Positions 25,048 through 35,810 of a stretch of 64,000 nt of DNA are shown piece by piece. This DNA is from Larix kaempferi. Taxonomy: Eukaryota; Streptophyta; Pinopsida; Pinales; Pinaceae. Numbering within the stretch: the first letter of the stretch is position 1; each line of letters opens with the position of its first letter. The position numbers and the translations under genes are program-made. The stretch is from positions 13,547,501-13,611,500 of the forward strand of contig BSBM01000440.1 of assembly GCA_027924585.1 (NCBI GenBank). The letters run 5' to 3'. The notes under the pieces are model-generated. The model was given only the letters and a program-made list of their open reading frames with translations, searched no databases and was not told where the DNA came from.

Positions 25048-25125
25048 ATGTTGGTCCTATTTGAAACCCCTGCGGGGTTCGCACTGTTCAAAGTACTCGA
25101 TGAAGAGAAGCTCGATAAAGTGGAG
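25048..25125 (+). pseudogene. NOP58: NOP58 first-exon fragment
   Basis: The ATG at 25048 opens MLVLFETPAGFALFKV followed by LDEEKLDKVE. This is the highly conserved N-terminus of NOP58 (Nop5), a core box C/D snoRNP protein that guides rRNA 2'-O-methylation in the nucleolus. The exon ends at a GTATGA donor, so it was copied with its intron. I found no second exon within the next few kilobases. The frame is intact over these 26 codons. Recognition rests on the N-terminal motif only, but that motif is distinctive. Confidence 0.8.
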
Positions 25126-27483
25126 GTATGACCTTATTTGAATGTTACATTCTCTAGTTCATCGTAATCTACAATGTTCTAAAAGATGTAATGGATGAAT
25201 GGATACAATGACAGAAAAAATAGCTGCTGCAGAGTTGTTTATATGCTTATATACCTTTGATTGAGTTAAATGAGGGCATTTCTGTTGATATTGTTCTTTA
25301 GAAACCTTGTAAAATCTAATGGGGATGAAGCCATAATATATGCCATTGTTAAAGAGATGATCTAGGTTTGAAATATTGGACAACCACAACAGTCTCTCCT
25401 GATTAAGAGTTGGGCTCTCAGAAAAAAATTGTTGGATGGAAAAATATTCATTAGTTTTACCTGGATGGAACACATTAGATGTTTTATTGGATAGTCTGCC
25501 ATTGGCTGATAGTGAGGAAACCTCTGTTCAAAAAATGTCAACAACATATGATGATTTCATTATTTCAGGTGAAGCAGGGCAGATGACTATACATAGTGCA
25601 TATTTAGACCCTTTTGTTGGAGATCAGGTTTAGCATATGATCAACTGGAAAATTAGTGGTTATCTGCACAAGGAGAAGAGTAATGGAAGAAGTTTAGGAG
25701 ACGATTCTTTCATGGTTTCTACAAAATCCATGTTAAAAAGATCAAGCAAGTAATGACATTCAATGTATATATGTATAGTTAATAATTAATTGCAGTGGCA
25801 TCTCTGCTTCTCTATGAGTATTGCTATGCTTCTTCTCTTTTGTATGACATCAATTATCCTCCTGTGATTTTGATTTCCTAACTGTTGTTCTGATAATTTT
25901 TGTCGGGCCTTCTTTGATGATTCACAGTAGTGATACAATGCCTTTTACTATTCTTACGAAGTTTGAATTGATTGTTATATGCAATTGTTGTGATTCTACC
26001 CTTATTTTATGTGTCAGTTTTTATCAATTGGTAGTAGAACGATTTCCATACCTTGCATGATGTTCATTGAGAATAATATGGCCAATATCCAGCAGTTTTG
26101 TTGCCAAGGGCAACGGAAATTTGACCAAAGATCAGGCAGGAGTGTCCTTACAATATAAACCCAAGTTGGGCTCTGATAGCACGATTCATTTTTTATGTGT
26201 GATGTATCCCTAGACACCTTATGATCTTATATATCAGTTTTCTTTCCATACTCATGTGGCAATGTGTTTATTTGATGTTATTGTTGCTTTCAATGTTTAA
26301 AAAATAGAAAAAAATTGAATGTATTTGTATTTTTTTAATTTTGTCAATATATTGCCGATGTGTTCCTGAGATATTCCGAAACGATGTTTTCTGGACCCTA
26401 CCAAAAATTTTGCCGAGACGATGTTTGCAAAATTACTAGTATTCATATTTGAATTTGGTAACTATGGCTGAAATATTTGAATTTGGTAACTATGGCTAAA
26501 AATGCCATTACCCTCACCTGCATAGTTAACATACAGGTCTCTGGATAAACCTACCCATGAATAAAGCAATACCTTGCAAAGGATTTATAGAATAGTACTT
26601 TTCTATGACTGAAGACATTGTTGTTCAAATATTGTTTCATGCATGGTTGAAATTTGTTGTCTTCTTCTTACTAATGTTGGTACTGAAACTGTCATTTCTC
26701 ATTTAAATATTGCTCAAATCGTTGTAATCTTTTTATTTGTTCAATATTATTCTAATTGCTACATCATTTCATTGAATCTTAATTTGGTTGGTGATTGTCT
26801 TTTTCTTGACATGCAAGCTCAATGCCACTCTATTTTTACAGTGCCATATATGATGCTCATTCCCCTAGAAAAATCCCAAAGATGAAAACACTGCCATTCC
26901 TTGATACATAGTGCCATCTACAGCAAGTGTTCTTTTAATAAAAATAGACGTTTAAAATCCCCTGACTTCTTGATGCTTCTTGCTAAGTATACTTTTAATT
27001 TGTTTTTTGAACTGCTATTAATATCTGCAAATATGGTGTGAGTGCTCATCTTAGTTGTTGTTATTTACGTTGGATCCATGTTAAGCTGCTAGTATTTACC
27101 TTGAGCATCCTAGGAAAGTTTATGTTAACTACAACAGGTCCATTGATCTGAAAACAGTAAGAATAGGAAAATTGGGTATCATTTACCTTATGTGCACCCC
27201 AGGCAAGTTTTTGTTTAGTACAACAGGTCAAGAGTCTTAAAACAGGAAGAATTGGCACTCTGGACATTATTTACCTTATGCACATCTCAGTATAAGATTC
27301 ATAATGGTGCTTCATAGTAGAAACTGACCAGCATAATTTATTAACATATAGTTTCTATCTCTATTTTGTCTCTTTAAAATGCTTCTCTGTGATATGGTAG
27401 ATGTTTGTACACTATTCTCATGATGTGCTTTGGAGAATTTTAGCAGGGCCAGCGATTGAAATTTTCTCATTGTTGTACTTCAG
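25126..27483 (+). other. Mostly unassigned captured or intronic sequence
   Basis: It may include NOP58 intron 1. A 65-codon plus frame at 25436-25633 (ends near an AG/GT boundary; contains GEAGQMTIHSAYLDPF) could be an exon but I cannot name it. No other support. Confidence 0.3.
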
Positions 27484-27659
27484 GAAGTTTGGGTCCTTGG
27501 GAAACTTATGTGTGTGGAATGGCTGCTTGCAGCCTGACAAATGCTGTCAAATCAACATTCCTGATAGTAAATCAAACTTTGAATGGTGTCCTGCCAGCTT
27601 GTATGTGTCTATTTGCTTCTCCATGATTGTACAACAAATGCATCTACCTAAGCTTTGAG
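27484..27659 (+). pseudogene. Unidentified captured exon, membrane-like
   Basis: A good acceptor (TTCAG before 27484) and donor (GTAAGG at 27660) bound a frame reading ...GPWETYVCGMAACSLTNAVK..., then hydrophobic VLPACMCLFASP, one TGA stop (probably a former Trp), then LYNKCIYLSFE. The residue composition and exon borders look like a genuine host exon with possible membrane segments. I do not recognise the family and infer no function. Confidence 0.4.
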
Positions 27660-28634
27660 GTAAGGAAGCTAGATTCGTCGAATACATGAATTTTTGTTGA
27701 TGTTTTATATTGTAAACATTGAGATTGTTGGAAATTTGCAAGCAACCCATGAACTTAATTGGCCAACTCACTTTCATTGCAAATTAAGCTGGCAAATGAT
27801 CTTAATTGGTCAAACCCACTTGTGCTGTATTTTTTAACATATTTTCACGGTCAGCTCGAGAATGTTATGCATGATAATGTAGTGATTTATTCACAATCTA
27901 GAACTTCAATGCAAGTTGTCTGCAATGTATATCTATCTGTTGTTACATGACATCATGTTGCAGGTAAACTTAGTCCTATATCTACCCTTCTTATCTTTGA
28001 ATCTATATGTTGATGAATATTCAGTTTAGACTCTAGAGTTAAATTTTGACAATGGTTTGACATTCTAAATGTTGATGTTGGAATTTCATGGTCTTGTGAT
28101 ACAATTGGTTCTTGTGCACATCCATTTATTTATTTGATATTAACCTCTACTTTTATTTGTTTCTATTAAATGCAATCACCAAGTCCAATCCCTTTTTGCC
28201 TGTGGGGATCACTTTGAATTCTTTCCTATATGAAGTAATAGGTGATAGGAAAGTCGCTCAAATTAGCATGGACATACGCATTTTTTTTTTCTCAATCAAA
28301 CCTATATTGGTTGTATATGTTACAAGGACAAAGCCAAGTGGTTGCACCTTAAAATGCTTCTAGTCTAGATATCAGTAAGGATGATCAGAATCATTCGTCA
28401 TGGTATAATCACTTCCTTGTTTCCCTTTGTTTATCTTCTATACTCGTTCTCCATTTGACATGTTTTTGGTGAGGCCATCCCTGTGTGGGTTGCTTGCTTT
28501 TTCTTCAAGGCAGGTGGAGGACACGAACTGGAAAGTGTCATAGGTAACTAGGTTTGGTATGGATTAACTGCAATGTTCAAAAAATCATGTCACTGTTGCA
28601 AACCACCAAAGCCACAGTGAAAATGAGGATGTCT

Positions 28635-28936
28635 AATAAGAACTCATGATCTCTCTCATTGAAACATTATTTTGCAGAGAAAGAAGAGATTGCTTACTGT
28701 TAAGTGATGAAAGTGGGAGTTGATAGTTCACACCAACTAAAGGGCTTGAGTATAGAATGAGTTTGTTTGGAATATGAATGGCATAATGAAGTTGTCAAAG
28801 CCATTATAAATTAGAGAACAGGCTTTACCTTTCAATGGAGAGCCTTGGGAATCACCGTTTCTACTTTTTAGAAGTGTTCTATAGATTTTGAAATTTTCAC
28901 CTTAAATCGTAAAATTTCAGTTCCTTGAAAATTGAA
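28635..28936 (+). repeat. Direct repeat, copy 1 (about 300 bp)
   Basis: It is nearly identical to 30430-30730 in the same orientation, running from AGAACTCATGATCTC to TTCCTTGAAAATTGAA. The pair brackets the RPE exon and the second copy abuts the ABCG piece. No coding content is recognised. Confidence 0.88.
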
Positions 28937-29059
28937 ATAGATCTCAATATAGTAATTGCTTCCTTGCTCTTCGTACTAGTATGTATTTATGTAGATCATG
29001 GGGCCATTTGGCTATCAAAAGCTAAGATTATTTGCATTGATTTTGGCATTTTTCTACAG

Positions 29060-29171
29060 GAATGTTCTTTCTACAGTGAAGGCATCTGCCCGAGTTGACA
29101 AGTTCTCCAAAACTGACATCATCGTCTCTCCTTCTATTCTTTCTGCAAATTTTGCAACATTGGGTGAGCAG
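29060..29171 (+). pseudogene. RPE: Chloroplast ribulose-phosphate 3-epimerase exon
   Basis: After a CTACAG acceptor the frame reads [20 protein letters not shown], then [11 protein letters not shown], and ends at a GTTTGC donor (29172). This is the junction of the transit peptide and the first strand of plastid ribulose-5-phosphate 3-epimerase (Calvin cycle and pentose phosphate pathway), where SPSILSANF is diagnostic. The following exon (catalytic HVDVMDGxF region) is not present in the next kilobases. Only this single exon with flanking intron sequence was kept, and it is free of stops. Confidence 0.85.
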
Positions 29172-30429
29172 GTTTGCTTTCAAACCCTTACATTCTCTTC
29201 TATACAATCCAAATTTCCTTCAATTGTGAGATGATATTGAATAAAATTGCATGATAATAGTTCAGAAGAAAATAAATAAACCAGCTATATAAATATAGTC
29301 TTTGTGTTAGATGGTGTAAAAATAAGTTTTCTTTGTTAATAAAATTTCTTAACAACTTAATATTGTACCTTAAATGTTAAAACAAGAAAGTGGCTTACTG
29401 TTCATTGCAGTGGTTGGAATGAAATCACTATATATAATAAGTTCACAATCAACATTTCTGATAGGATTTCTTTGTTTCAGGGCTTTGTCATATTTGGGTT
29501 CCCTTTGTGGTGAATAGCATGGGGGTCAAATTCATGTCACTCCAAAAGACCCAAAAATTATATCAAAACTAGGGATTTTGTATGTTCTATAAGAAGTTTC
29601 CCAAGATTACCTTTGTGATTTTTCATGACATTACTTTGACCTACAGATTTGTCCTTCTTGATGATCAGTTTCAGGATATTTTGACAAAAAAAGTAGTGGG
29701 CCATAGTTGAGTGATTGCTTGGAGAGCAAGTTGTTGTGCAATTCATTCCCTTTGGAAATTCTTAGGCATTTGTGTATTATGGACAGGCACAAGCAGTCAA
29801 GCCACTGTATTCCTTGTGAGATCTCTGAGCTGCACAGGGTACAGAGGTGAAATGCTAGGAAAATTGAGGACCTCCAAGTGGTAGGGTTGTGCATCATTAT
29901 TAATATTACTCCTTTTCTGCATCCTTTGGTTGGGGTGTTAAGGGCTTGACAGTTGACATCTTCATTGCAACTTTTCAAGGGCTCGTTGAGGCGGGAAAAT
30001 TATTGATGAGTAGTTGCTCCTCTCCATTTAATTCCCTTGAAAGAGACTCTTCTAAAGTCCAGAAATTGTTGGAATGTGGAGACTTTTGGATGGTGGAATT
30101 TTAACACTTGTGATTAGCTTCCCCAAATGAAGGTGTCTGTCCAAAACTGCCCTACTTTATTAAGTAGGAAAGAGTTTGTAATTGTTTCACAATCCCTAGA
30201 AAGTACCCTTTGACTGGCTTTCCCAAATGAAGGCATCCATTCAAAAATGTCATTCTACTATATTGTCTTCAGAAAGAAAAGAAAAAAAAGAGGAGTTAAT
30301 TGTTTCACATTCCCTACAATCATTATAGATTTCTAAGCTTAAACTCTTCCTAGCTTATCATGTGGTGGACTACAGTGCATAACAAAGTATATTAAAAGCC
30401 TTGAGTTAATTAAGGCTTTAAAAGACACA
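29172..30429. other. Unassigned sequence between captured pieces
   Basis: It may start with RPE intron sequence. A 115-codon minus-strand frame (29631-29978) matches nothing I recognise. Confidence 0.3.
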
Positions 30430-30730
30430 AATAGGAACTCATGATCTCCCTCGTTGAAACATTATTTTGCAGAGAAAGTAGAGATTGCTTGATGTTAAAT
30501 GATGAAAGTGGGAGTTGACAATTCACACCAACTAAAGGGCTTGAGTATAGAATGAGTTTGTTTGGAATATGAATGGCATCATGAAGTTTTCAAAGCCATT
30601 ATAAATTAGAGAACAGGCTTTACCTTTCAATGGAGAGCCTTGGGAATCACCATTTCTACTTTTTAGAAGTGTTCTATAGATTTTGAAATTTTCACATTAA
30701 ATCGTAAAATTTCAGTTCCTTGAAAATTGA
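30430..30730 (+). repeat. Direct repeat, copy 2 (about 300 bp)
   Basis: Second copy of 28635-28936, with a low level of substitutions. It ends 31 bp before the ABCG exon at 30762. Confidence 0.88.
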
Positions 30731-30761
30731 ATATCATGCATTTAAGATTTAATCCACTCAC

Positions 30762-32166
30762 AGGTCTTGTTATGAGGAAGCCTGAAAAAAGATTGAAGAT
30801 GTTATAAAATGTAGATGCAATTATAGTTGCAACTTGAGCATTTGGACCGATTGCCATTGTCATCATTCTGAAGTAAGTGTAGAGGAGAAAAGTGCAGAGA
30901 GTAACAAAGAGGTACCAAAAGAATTTATACCCAAACCAATGGAAACCAATCACTGAGTATGTAATAATTCCATACATAATTGTTTGGAAAAGAGTATATG
31001 GGATTTCTACCACTACCTGCAACAAATAGGAAGCCACAAGAGAAAATCTCGTCAAATATAATGATCTTTATGATTTGTCAAACTAGTATAATTATCAGTA
31101 ATCAACCATTTCAAAATATATTAGAACATGAATTATTCGTGACTCTACGTTATAGACCTACTCGTGACTCTCCAAATTTGTTGTGAGCTTCTACAGAAAT
31201 TTAGATATGCTAAAAATGTGCAAATTTCAAAGAAAATAATTCAACAAAGACTATCAATATTTTTTAGGTCACTTTCAATAAGACCTTGGATTCCTTACCT
31301 ATGCTAAAGCATATACAAGTGGAGAATACAACCTAGCTGTTTTTTCTCTATATAAAACCTTGCGTTCAACATCAACAAAGGGTTGCATAGAGGAGGAATT
31401 ATTTATTCCTATAAACAGCATGGCACCATACATGGCCTCCATCATCTTCAGCAGGTCTTCTTGGTCATTTCTGTTGCAAATAGTCCAAGAATGTAAATGC
31501 TCTTCATTTTCTTACCAGTATGGAATTATGTGCAAATAGATTTAGAAAGCAATGGTTAGCACAGATGTTTTTCACTATCAGGTAATCCAGCATTTTGAAA
31601 CTGAATGACCCTATTTAAGATAAACACTAGATAGTATACTGAACAGATAAAGCATGTTCCAACATGTAACAAATTAGCTTACATTTTCATCCCTTGTTTC
31701 CAATAGATAATGCCAAAGAGTAATCCAGTAAAAAAACTGAAGGTTAAGCGCACTAAATTGTAACCAGGACTTTGCCAATACACCCAAAACCGTTTCCATA
31801 GGTAGATTGTGAATTGTTTCCAAGCACACTGTGCATAGTCATCTAGAAAATAAAGGTCCTTGGCATCTGGAGCTGGGGTACATAACTCCTTAACAATTTC
31901 ATTGTTTTCCCTTTAACAAAATGAGATTTATTAGTATCTCAGGAATCATTGAAAAATAAAGAATTCTATTGGTTTGTAACATCAAAAAGGGTTTAGAAAT
32001 CTATTGGTTCCAAGGGCTTCCCCTGTACTTACCAACAAAAAGTTTACTCTTTGTAGATATGAGCAAAGTCTACACTAAGGCGCTGCTCTGCACCTGTAGA
32101 GGTGACCTCTAACATCCATGTTGCAGGATTATACTTGTCCTTAGTATTTGGCACTCCTCGAATAGC
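30762..32166 (-). pseudogene. PDR-type ABCG transporter, four consecutive C-terminal exons
   Basis: Read leftwards, the exons are 32166-32048 ([20 protein letters not shown], the switch after the second ATP-binding domain), 31910-31683 (ELCTPAPDAKDLYFLDDYAQ, then WQSPGYNLVRL), 31470-31299 (MMEAMYGAMLFIGINNSSSM, then VERKVLYREK) and 31016-30762 (VVVEIPYTLFQTIMYGIITY ... NLFSGFLITRP). Together they encode the second transmembrane half of a full-size pleiotropic-drug-resistance ABCG pump of the plasma membrane. All inner splice junctions are GT/AG. A TAG at the end of the third exon replaces the Gln expected before VVVEIPY, so the piece carries a nonsense change. It lies opposite to the transposon genes and to the other captured pieces. 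The first nucleotide-binding domain and the N-terminal half are absent. Confidence 0.9.
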
Positions 32167-33536
32167 CTGCAGGGGAAATTAAAGTAAATCACTATCACTT
32201 AGTTGCTTCTTGTACTATTACACGTTTCCACGTTTCGTGCAACATAGCATTATGGGAAAAAAGGTCTGTCCCAGAATTAGTAACTGACTTTAAGCAACGG
32301 ACAAATGAAAGAAGTTGATATAAACTTGCTCTGGCCCTGGTCAGGCTCTAAAAAGTAGAATCATGATTGTTGGCATGGGTTCTTTACTCTCCACAAAGAA
32401 TACGTAGGAAAAAAATGTTTGGATGAACTTTGGGACATCATCAATTTTAATTAGTAGGATATTGTTACTATATAGTTTATATTATAGATCTTCCATGATT
32501 TGAATTTAACTTTGAAATGAATCTTAATCTAAGGCTCATGTCATCTGTACATAAAATTGAACCCCAACAGAGAGGGAAATCAAAATGATCACATGTATGG
32601 CTGCGGTCAAATGGTTGGCTGGAAGAGGTGAATGATGTGTGGCATACACCAAGAGAATCCAATAGCTGAGACAACCTTGACACTCCCCTTATGTCAACAA
32701 GGCTTTAGGATCATCCTTGGATTATTTTATAGATGATGTAGACTAAGGGATACACTCTTGAGTTCATTTTGTTTAAACTTTATATATAGTAGTCGATTGA
32801 TTCTTTTGGCATATGGTCTATAGAAGAATTTATTTAAGAAGCAGATAGTAATTGTGATATGGATGATTGGATCCTCTTCCAATAGATCTGTCTTATAATT
32901 TTAGTGGTACACGATCCTTATTTAAAGTCATTAAATTTTGTGTCCAATTAAAATAAAGATTAAAAGGGTTTAAAATAAGTTTGGGTTTACGTGGTGTTCT
33001 ACTTTAATGAAAATTACAGTCAAAGAGTAAACACAGTTTTATGTCCTCCATAAGAAAATTATCTCATAATAGAGACTAAAAAGAAATTCTTAGCACACAT
33101 TATCCTATTACATATTTTGAACTATTATGGAAATAAATTAAATTCCATCACTGGTACTATAAATATTGAATAGAAGGTTCTGTCCACTGGTGAATTTTAG
33201 TTCTTGTCCAGTTATTCTATGTGAGGGGCATATATTCTCTTTGTAGAATCTCTTTTTTGGAGAAGGTAAGCAAGTAGATTATATTGGAACAAATAGTGGT
33301 AAGGGAATTGTCTTTCTTTGGTCTTTGTCTTTCCTACCTGTCTTGCCAATCACATCCAAAATATACACATTCATTTTGTGTTTTGACAGTATATGAGACT
33401 TGCATAAGAAAATAGTGAGACCATGAAGATCTACATTCTAAACTTATATGGATGAATTTAAGGGGTTTGATGCTATATAGATGACATTAAGGGATACATA
33501 TATATCATTTTGTACTATATGTTTGATTCTAAACAG
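32167..33536. other. Unassigned, AT-rich
   Basis: Probably part of the ABCG upstream intron, then unknown sequence. No supported gene. Confidence 0.35.
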
Positions 33537-33709
33537 ATAGCTAATACTTATGGGTTTCACTGTTGTCTAATTAAAGCACTTTTGTGCAAGAGCACTGAAT
33601 CCATTGTGGAGGCCGTGATTAGGAAGGACCCTCATGAAGTGGAGTTTATTCAAGAAGTACAAGAAATAGTACATTCATTAGAGCCTGTCCTCTCCAAGAG
33701 CCCACTGAA
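33537..33709 (+). pseudogene. Glutamate dehydrogenase (NADP-type) N-terminal piece
   Basis: After an AACAG acceptor the frame reads ...STESIVEAVIRKDPHEVEFI and QEVQEIVHSLEPVLSKSP. The spacing [KR]DPxxxEFxQxVxExxxxLxPxL is typical of the N-terminal helix of hexameric glutamate dehydrogenases, including the plant NADP-type homologue. The downstream substrate-binding part (ERLxEPER, PxxGGxRF) was not found. The frame ends in a stop at 33711 close to a weak donor-like GTAGAAG. The match is short, so the identification is probable rather than certain. Confidence 0.6.
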
Positions 33710-33801
33710 GTAGAAGTATCTCATCCTATTTTTCAATTGTACCTGGTGAAGTTTCTTATTTGATGTATTAGTCCTACTCATCTGTTGCTTACAAATATCA
33801 G

Positions 33802-34373
33802 GTTATTGTTGAGAAAGCTGAGAGAAGTGACATACCAAACATTGACAAGAAAAATTAAGTGTTGGTTGAATTTATTATAGAAATGATGATTATTAATCAC
33901 TATAACTGTTGAAAATAAACTAGATTTTTTTAAAATCCTTGAAGAATGTTATTGAAGTTATTTTCATGCAGGTTTTAAGAAATTGCTTGTTTTTGCAGGT
34001 ACCTTGTTCCTGCTAACCTGACACTTGGTCGGTTTGTTTATGTCATTCGAAAACGGATTAAATTAAGTGCAGAAAAAAGCTATCTTTATTTTTGTCAATA
34101 ATGTCCTCCCTCCAACTGGTATCTCTCTCTCTATCTCGTCCATTACAACCTTAGATACTAGTCCTGTTATGTTTGCTTTGATGAAAGCTACTTCATTCTT
34201 ATGCCATCTATTTATATCTTACTAACACATCTTTGTGGTTGATTTGTCTAGCTGCTATAATTTCCTCAATATATGGTGAACACAAGGATGAAGATGGATT
34301 CCTTTATGTGACATATAGTGGAGAAAACACATTTGGTGATGAGGATGGATTCCTCGATGTCACATCTACTTAA
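33802..34373 (+). pseudogene. ATG8: ATG8 (autophagy ubiquitin-like) fragment, three exons with introns
   Basis: ATG8 is the ubiquitin-like protein joined to phosphatidylethanolamine on autophagosomes. Exon 33802-33854 encodes VIVEKAERSDIPNIDKK, exon 33999-34118 [20 protein letters not shown] then KLSAEK, and exon 34252-34373 [20 protein letters not shown] then TFG. Acceptors are intact. The first donor reads TTAAGT instead of GTAAGT, and one extra A in the run near 34073 shifts the second exon (read through, it gives [10 protein letters not shown]). The 3' end keeps the TFG glycine normally exposed by ATG4, then adds [11 protein letters not shown], a partial duplication of [11 protein letters not shown]. 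The N-terminal half is missing. Confidence 0.92.
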
Positions 34374-35810
34374 ATTTTAAACTTTCAATTTCGAATTCAT
34401 TGTCTCAAATCAAGGTTGAGTGCCACTCATCATAAAAAACTGTAGTTATTTGAACATGACACTTCTACTTTTGCCATGGCTATTGAATTCCATGTTGTCA
34501 GAGTGATAAAGTTATTAGGTCTACTAAAACACTGTACAACAATGATTTGTAAATACAAGACAAAGATGGGATTGTGTATGTGCTTTTAACTGTAAATCTT
34601 AGCTCTGTCTAGCAATTATTTCAATATATGTCCATATTTCTGTTTGGGGATTCTATTTGGCGAAAAAGCAATTAATTGATATATGGTCCAACTTTGCTTG
34701 TATATATTATGTTCTAAATTTATGGAGTTCCATTAGGAGATTCCTGTTTCTTTTGGTTTACATTTCTTGTTTGCAATTGATCTGTGATATTTTGTTATAT
34801 GCATCACTCCAATTTTATTGTAGCTCTGGTTTGATTAGGTTTGCATTTTATCATTGAATGCCATGGTTGTATTATTCATGTATGAATTCCTTTTCTTAGT
34901 CCACAGAACCGATGGTGTGGTTTTGTGCTTCTCTCAGCTTAAATGTCTTACCAATATTGAGCTCAGATTTTTTGCAATTGTTTTTTGTACTACTAGGTTT
35001 CTGATGTGCATTTGTCCTCCAGTGGTTTGTTAAATGTTAGCTTGTTTTATGAGGCCTTTCCATGATCATGTAAACTTATGGATATCAAGTTGATTAGTAT
35101 AAAGAACCATTTGTTTTATGTTATTGTCCATGTAGTTTCTTATATATCAGCTTGTTTCCTCCCAAATTTAGATAACATAAAAACCAATGGGAACTTGAGA
35201 GATGGATGCAAGTGAAAATATAGACGAGACCACCACCTTTCTTTGGCACATACTTTGGTTGTTTGTTCCAGTTGTGGCAACATACAATTATTTGGCACAT
35301 ACTTTGGTTGTTTGTTCCAGTTGTGGCAACAAACATCACAAAGAAGTTATAGGCATTTCAACATATCTTCTTATATATAGGTACCTTGTAGTGAAGCATT
35401 TGTCATCCTTCCAACTTATAATGGGCAGTTAACTTATGAACATGCCACAAAAACCATAAAATTCATAGTGACAAAGTGGTTAAATTCACCACTCTTCTGG
35501 ACTTCACTCTAGCAATGCTATGGCCATTAGGTTCTCTATCCTCCTGGCCTTGACAGTAGTAAATATGCAAGGCTCTATCAGCTATTGGGATTTCAAGTCT
35601 TGGCTCTATCAGCTATTTATTTTTTGTGAGAAAAATATGAGGAGCTTTGCATGGCTTTTGCATATAGAATTTCTTCAATGGAATCTTTAATTGATAGTAT
35701 TATTTTGTTGAAGCAAGAACAATTTTAAACAATAAATTATGGGTATGCTGAAGCAATACGACGTTCTTTTATTGCACACCGAGGTACAAATTCTAGTTTT
35801 TTAAAAAATA
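34374..35810. other. Unassigned sequence before the right terminal region
   Basis: AT-rich with no supported gene. It contains the 49-bp-period duplication at 35242-35331. It may include the ATG8 3' untranslated region just after 34373. Confidence 0.35.
35242..35331 (+). repeat. Two-copy tandem repeat, period 49 bp
   Basis: A 41-base block starting TTTGGCACATACTTTGG occurs at 35242 and again, identical, at 35291. Confidence 0.9.
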
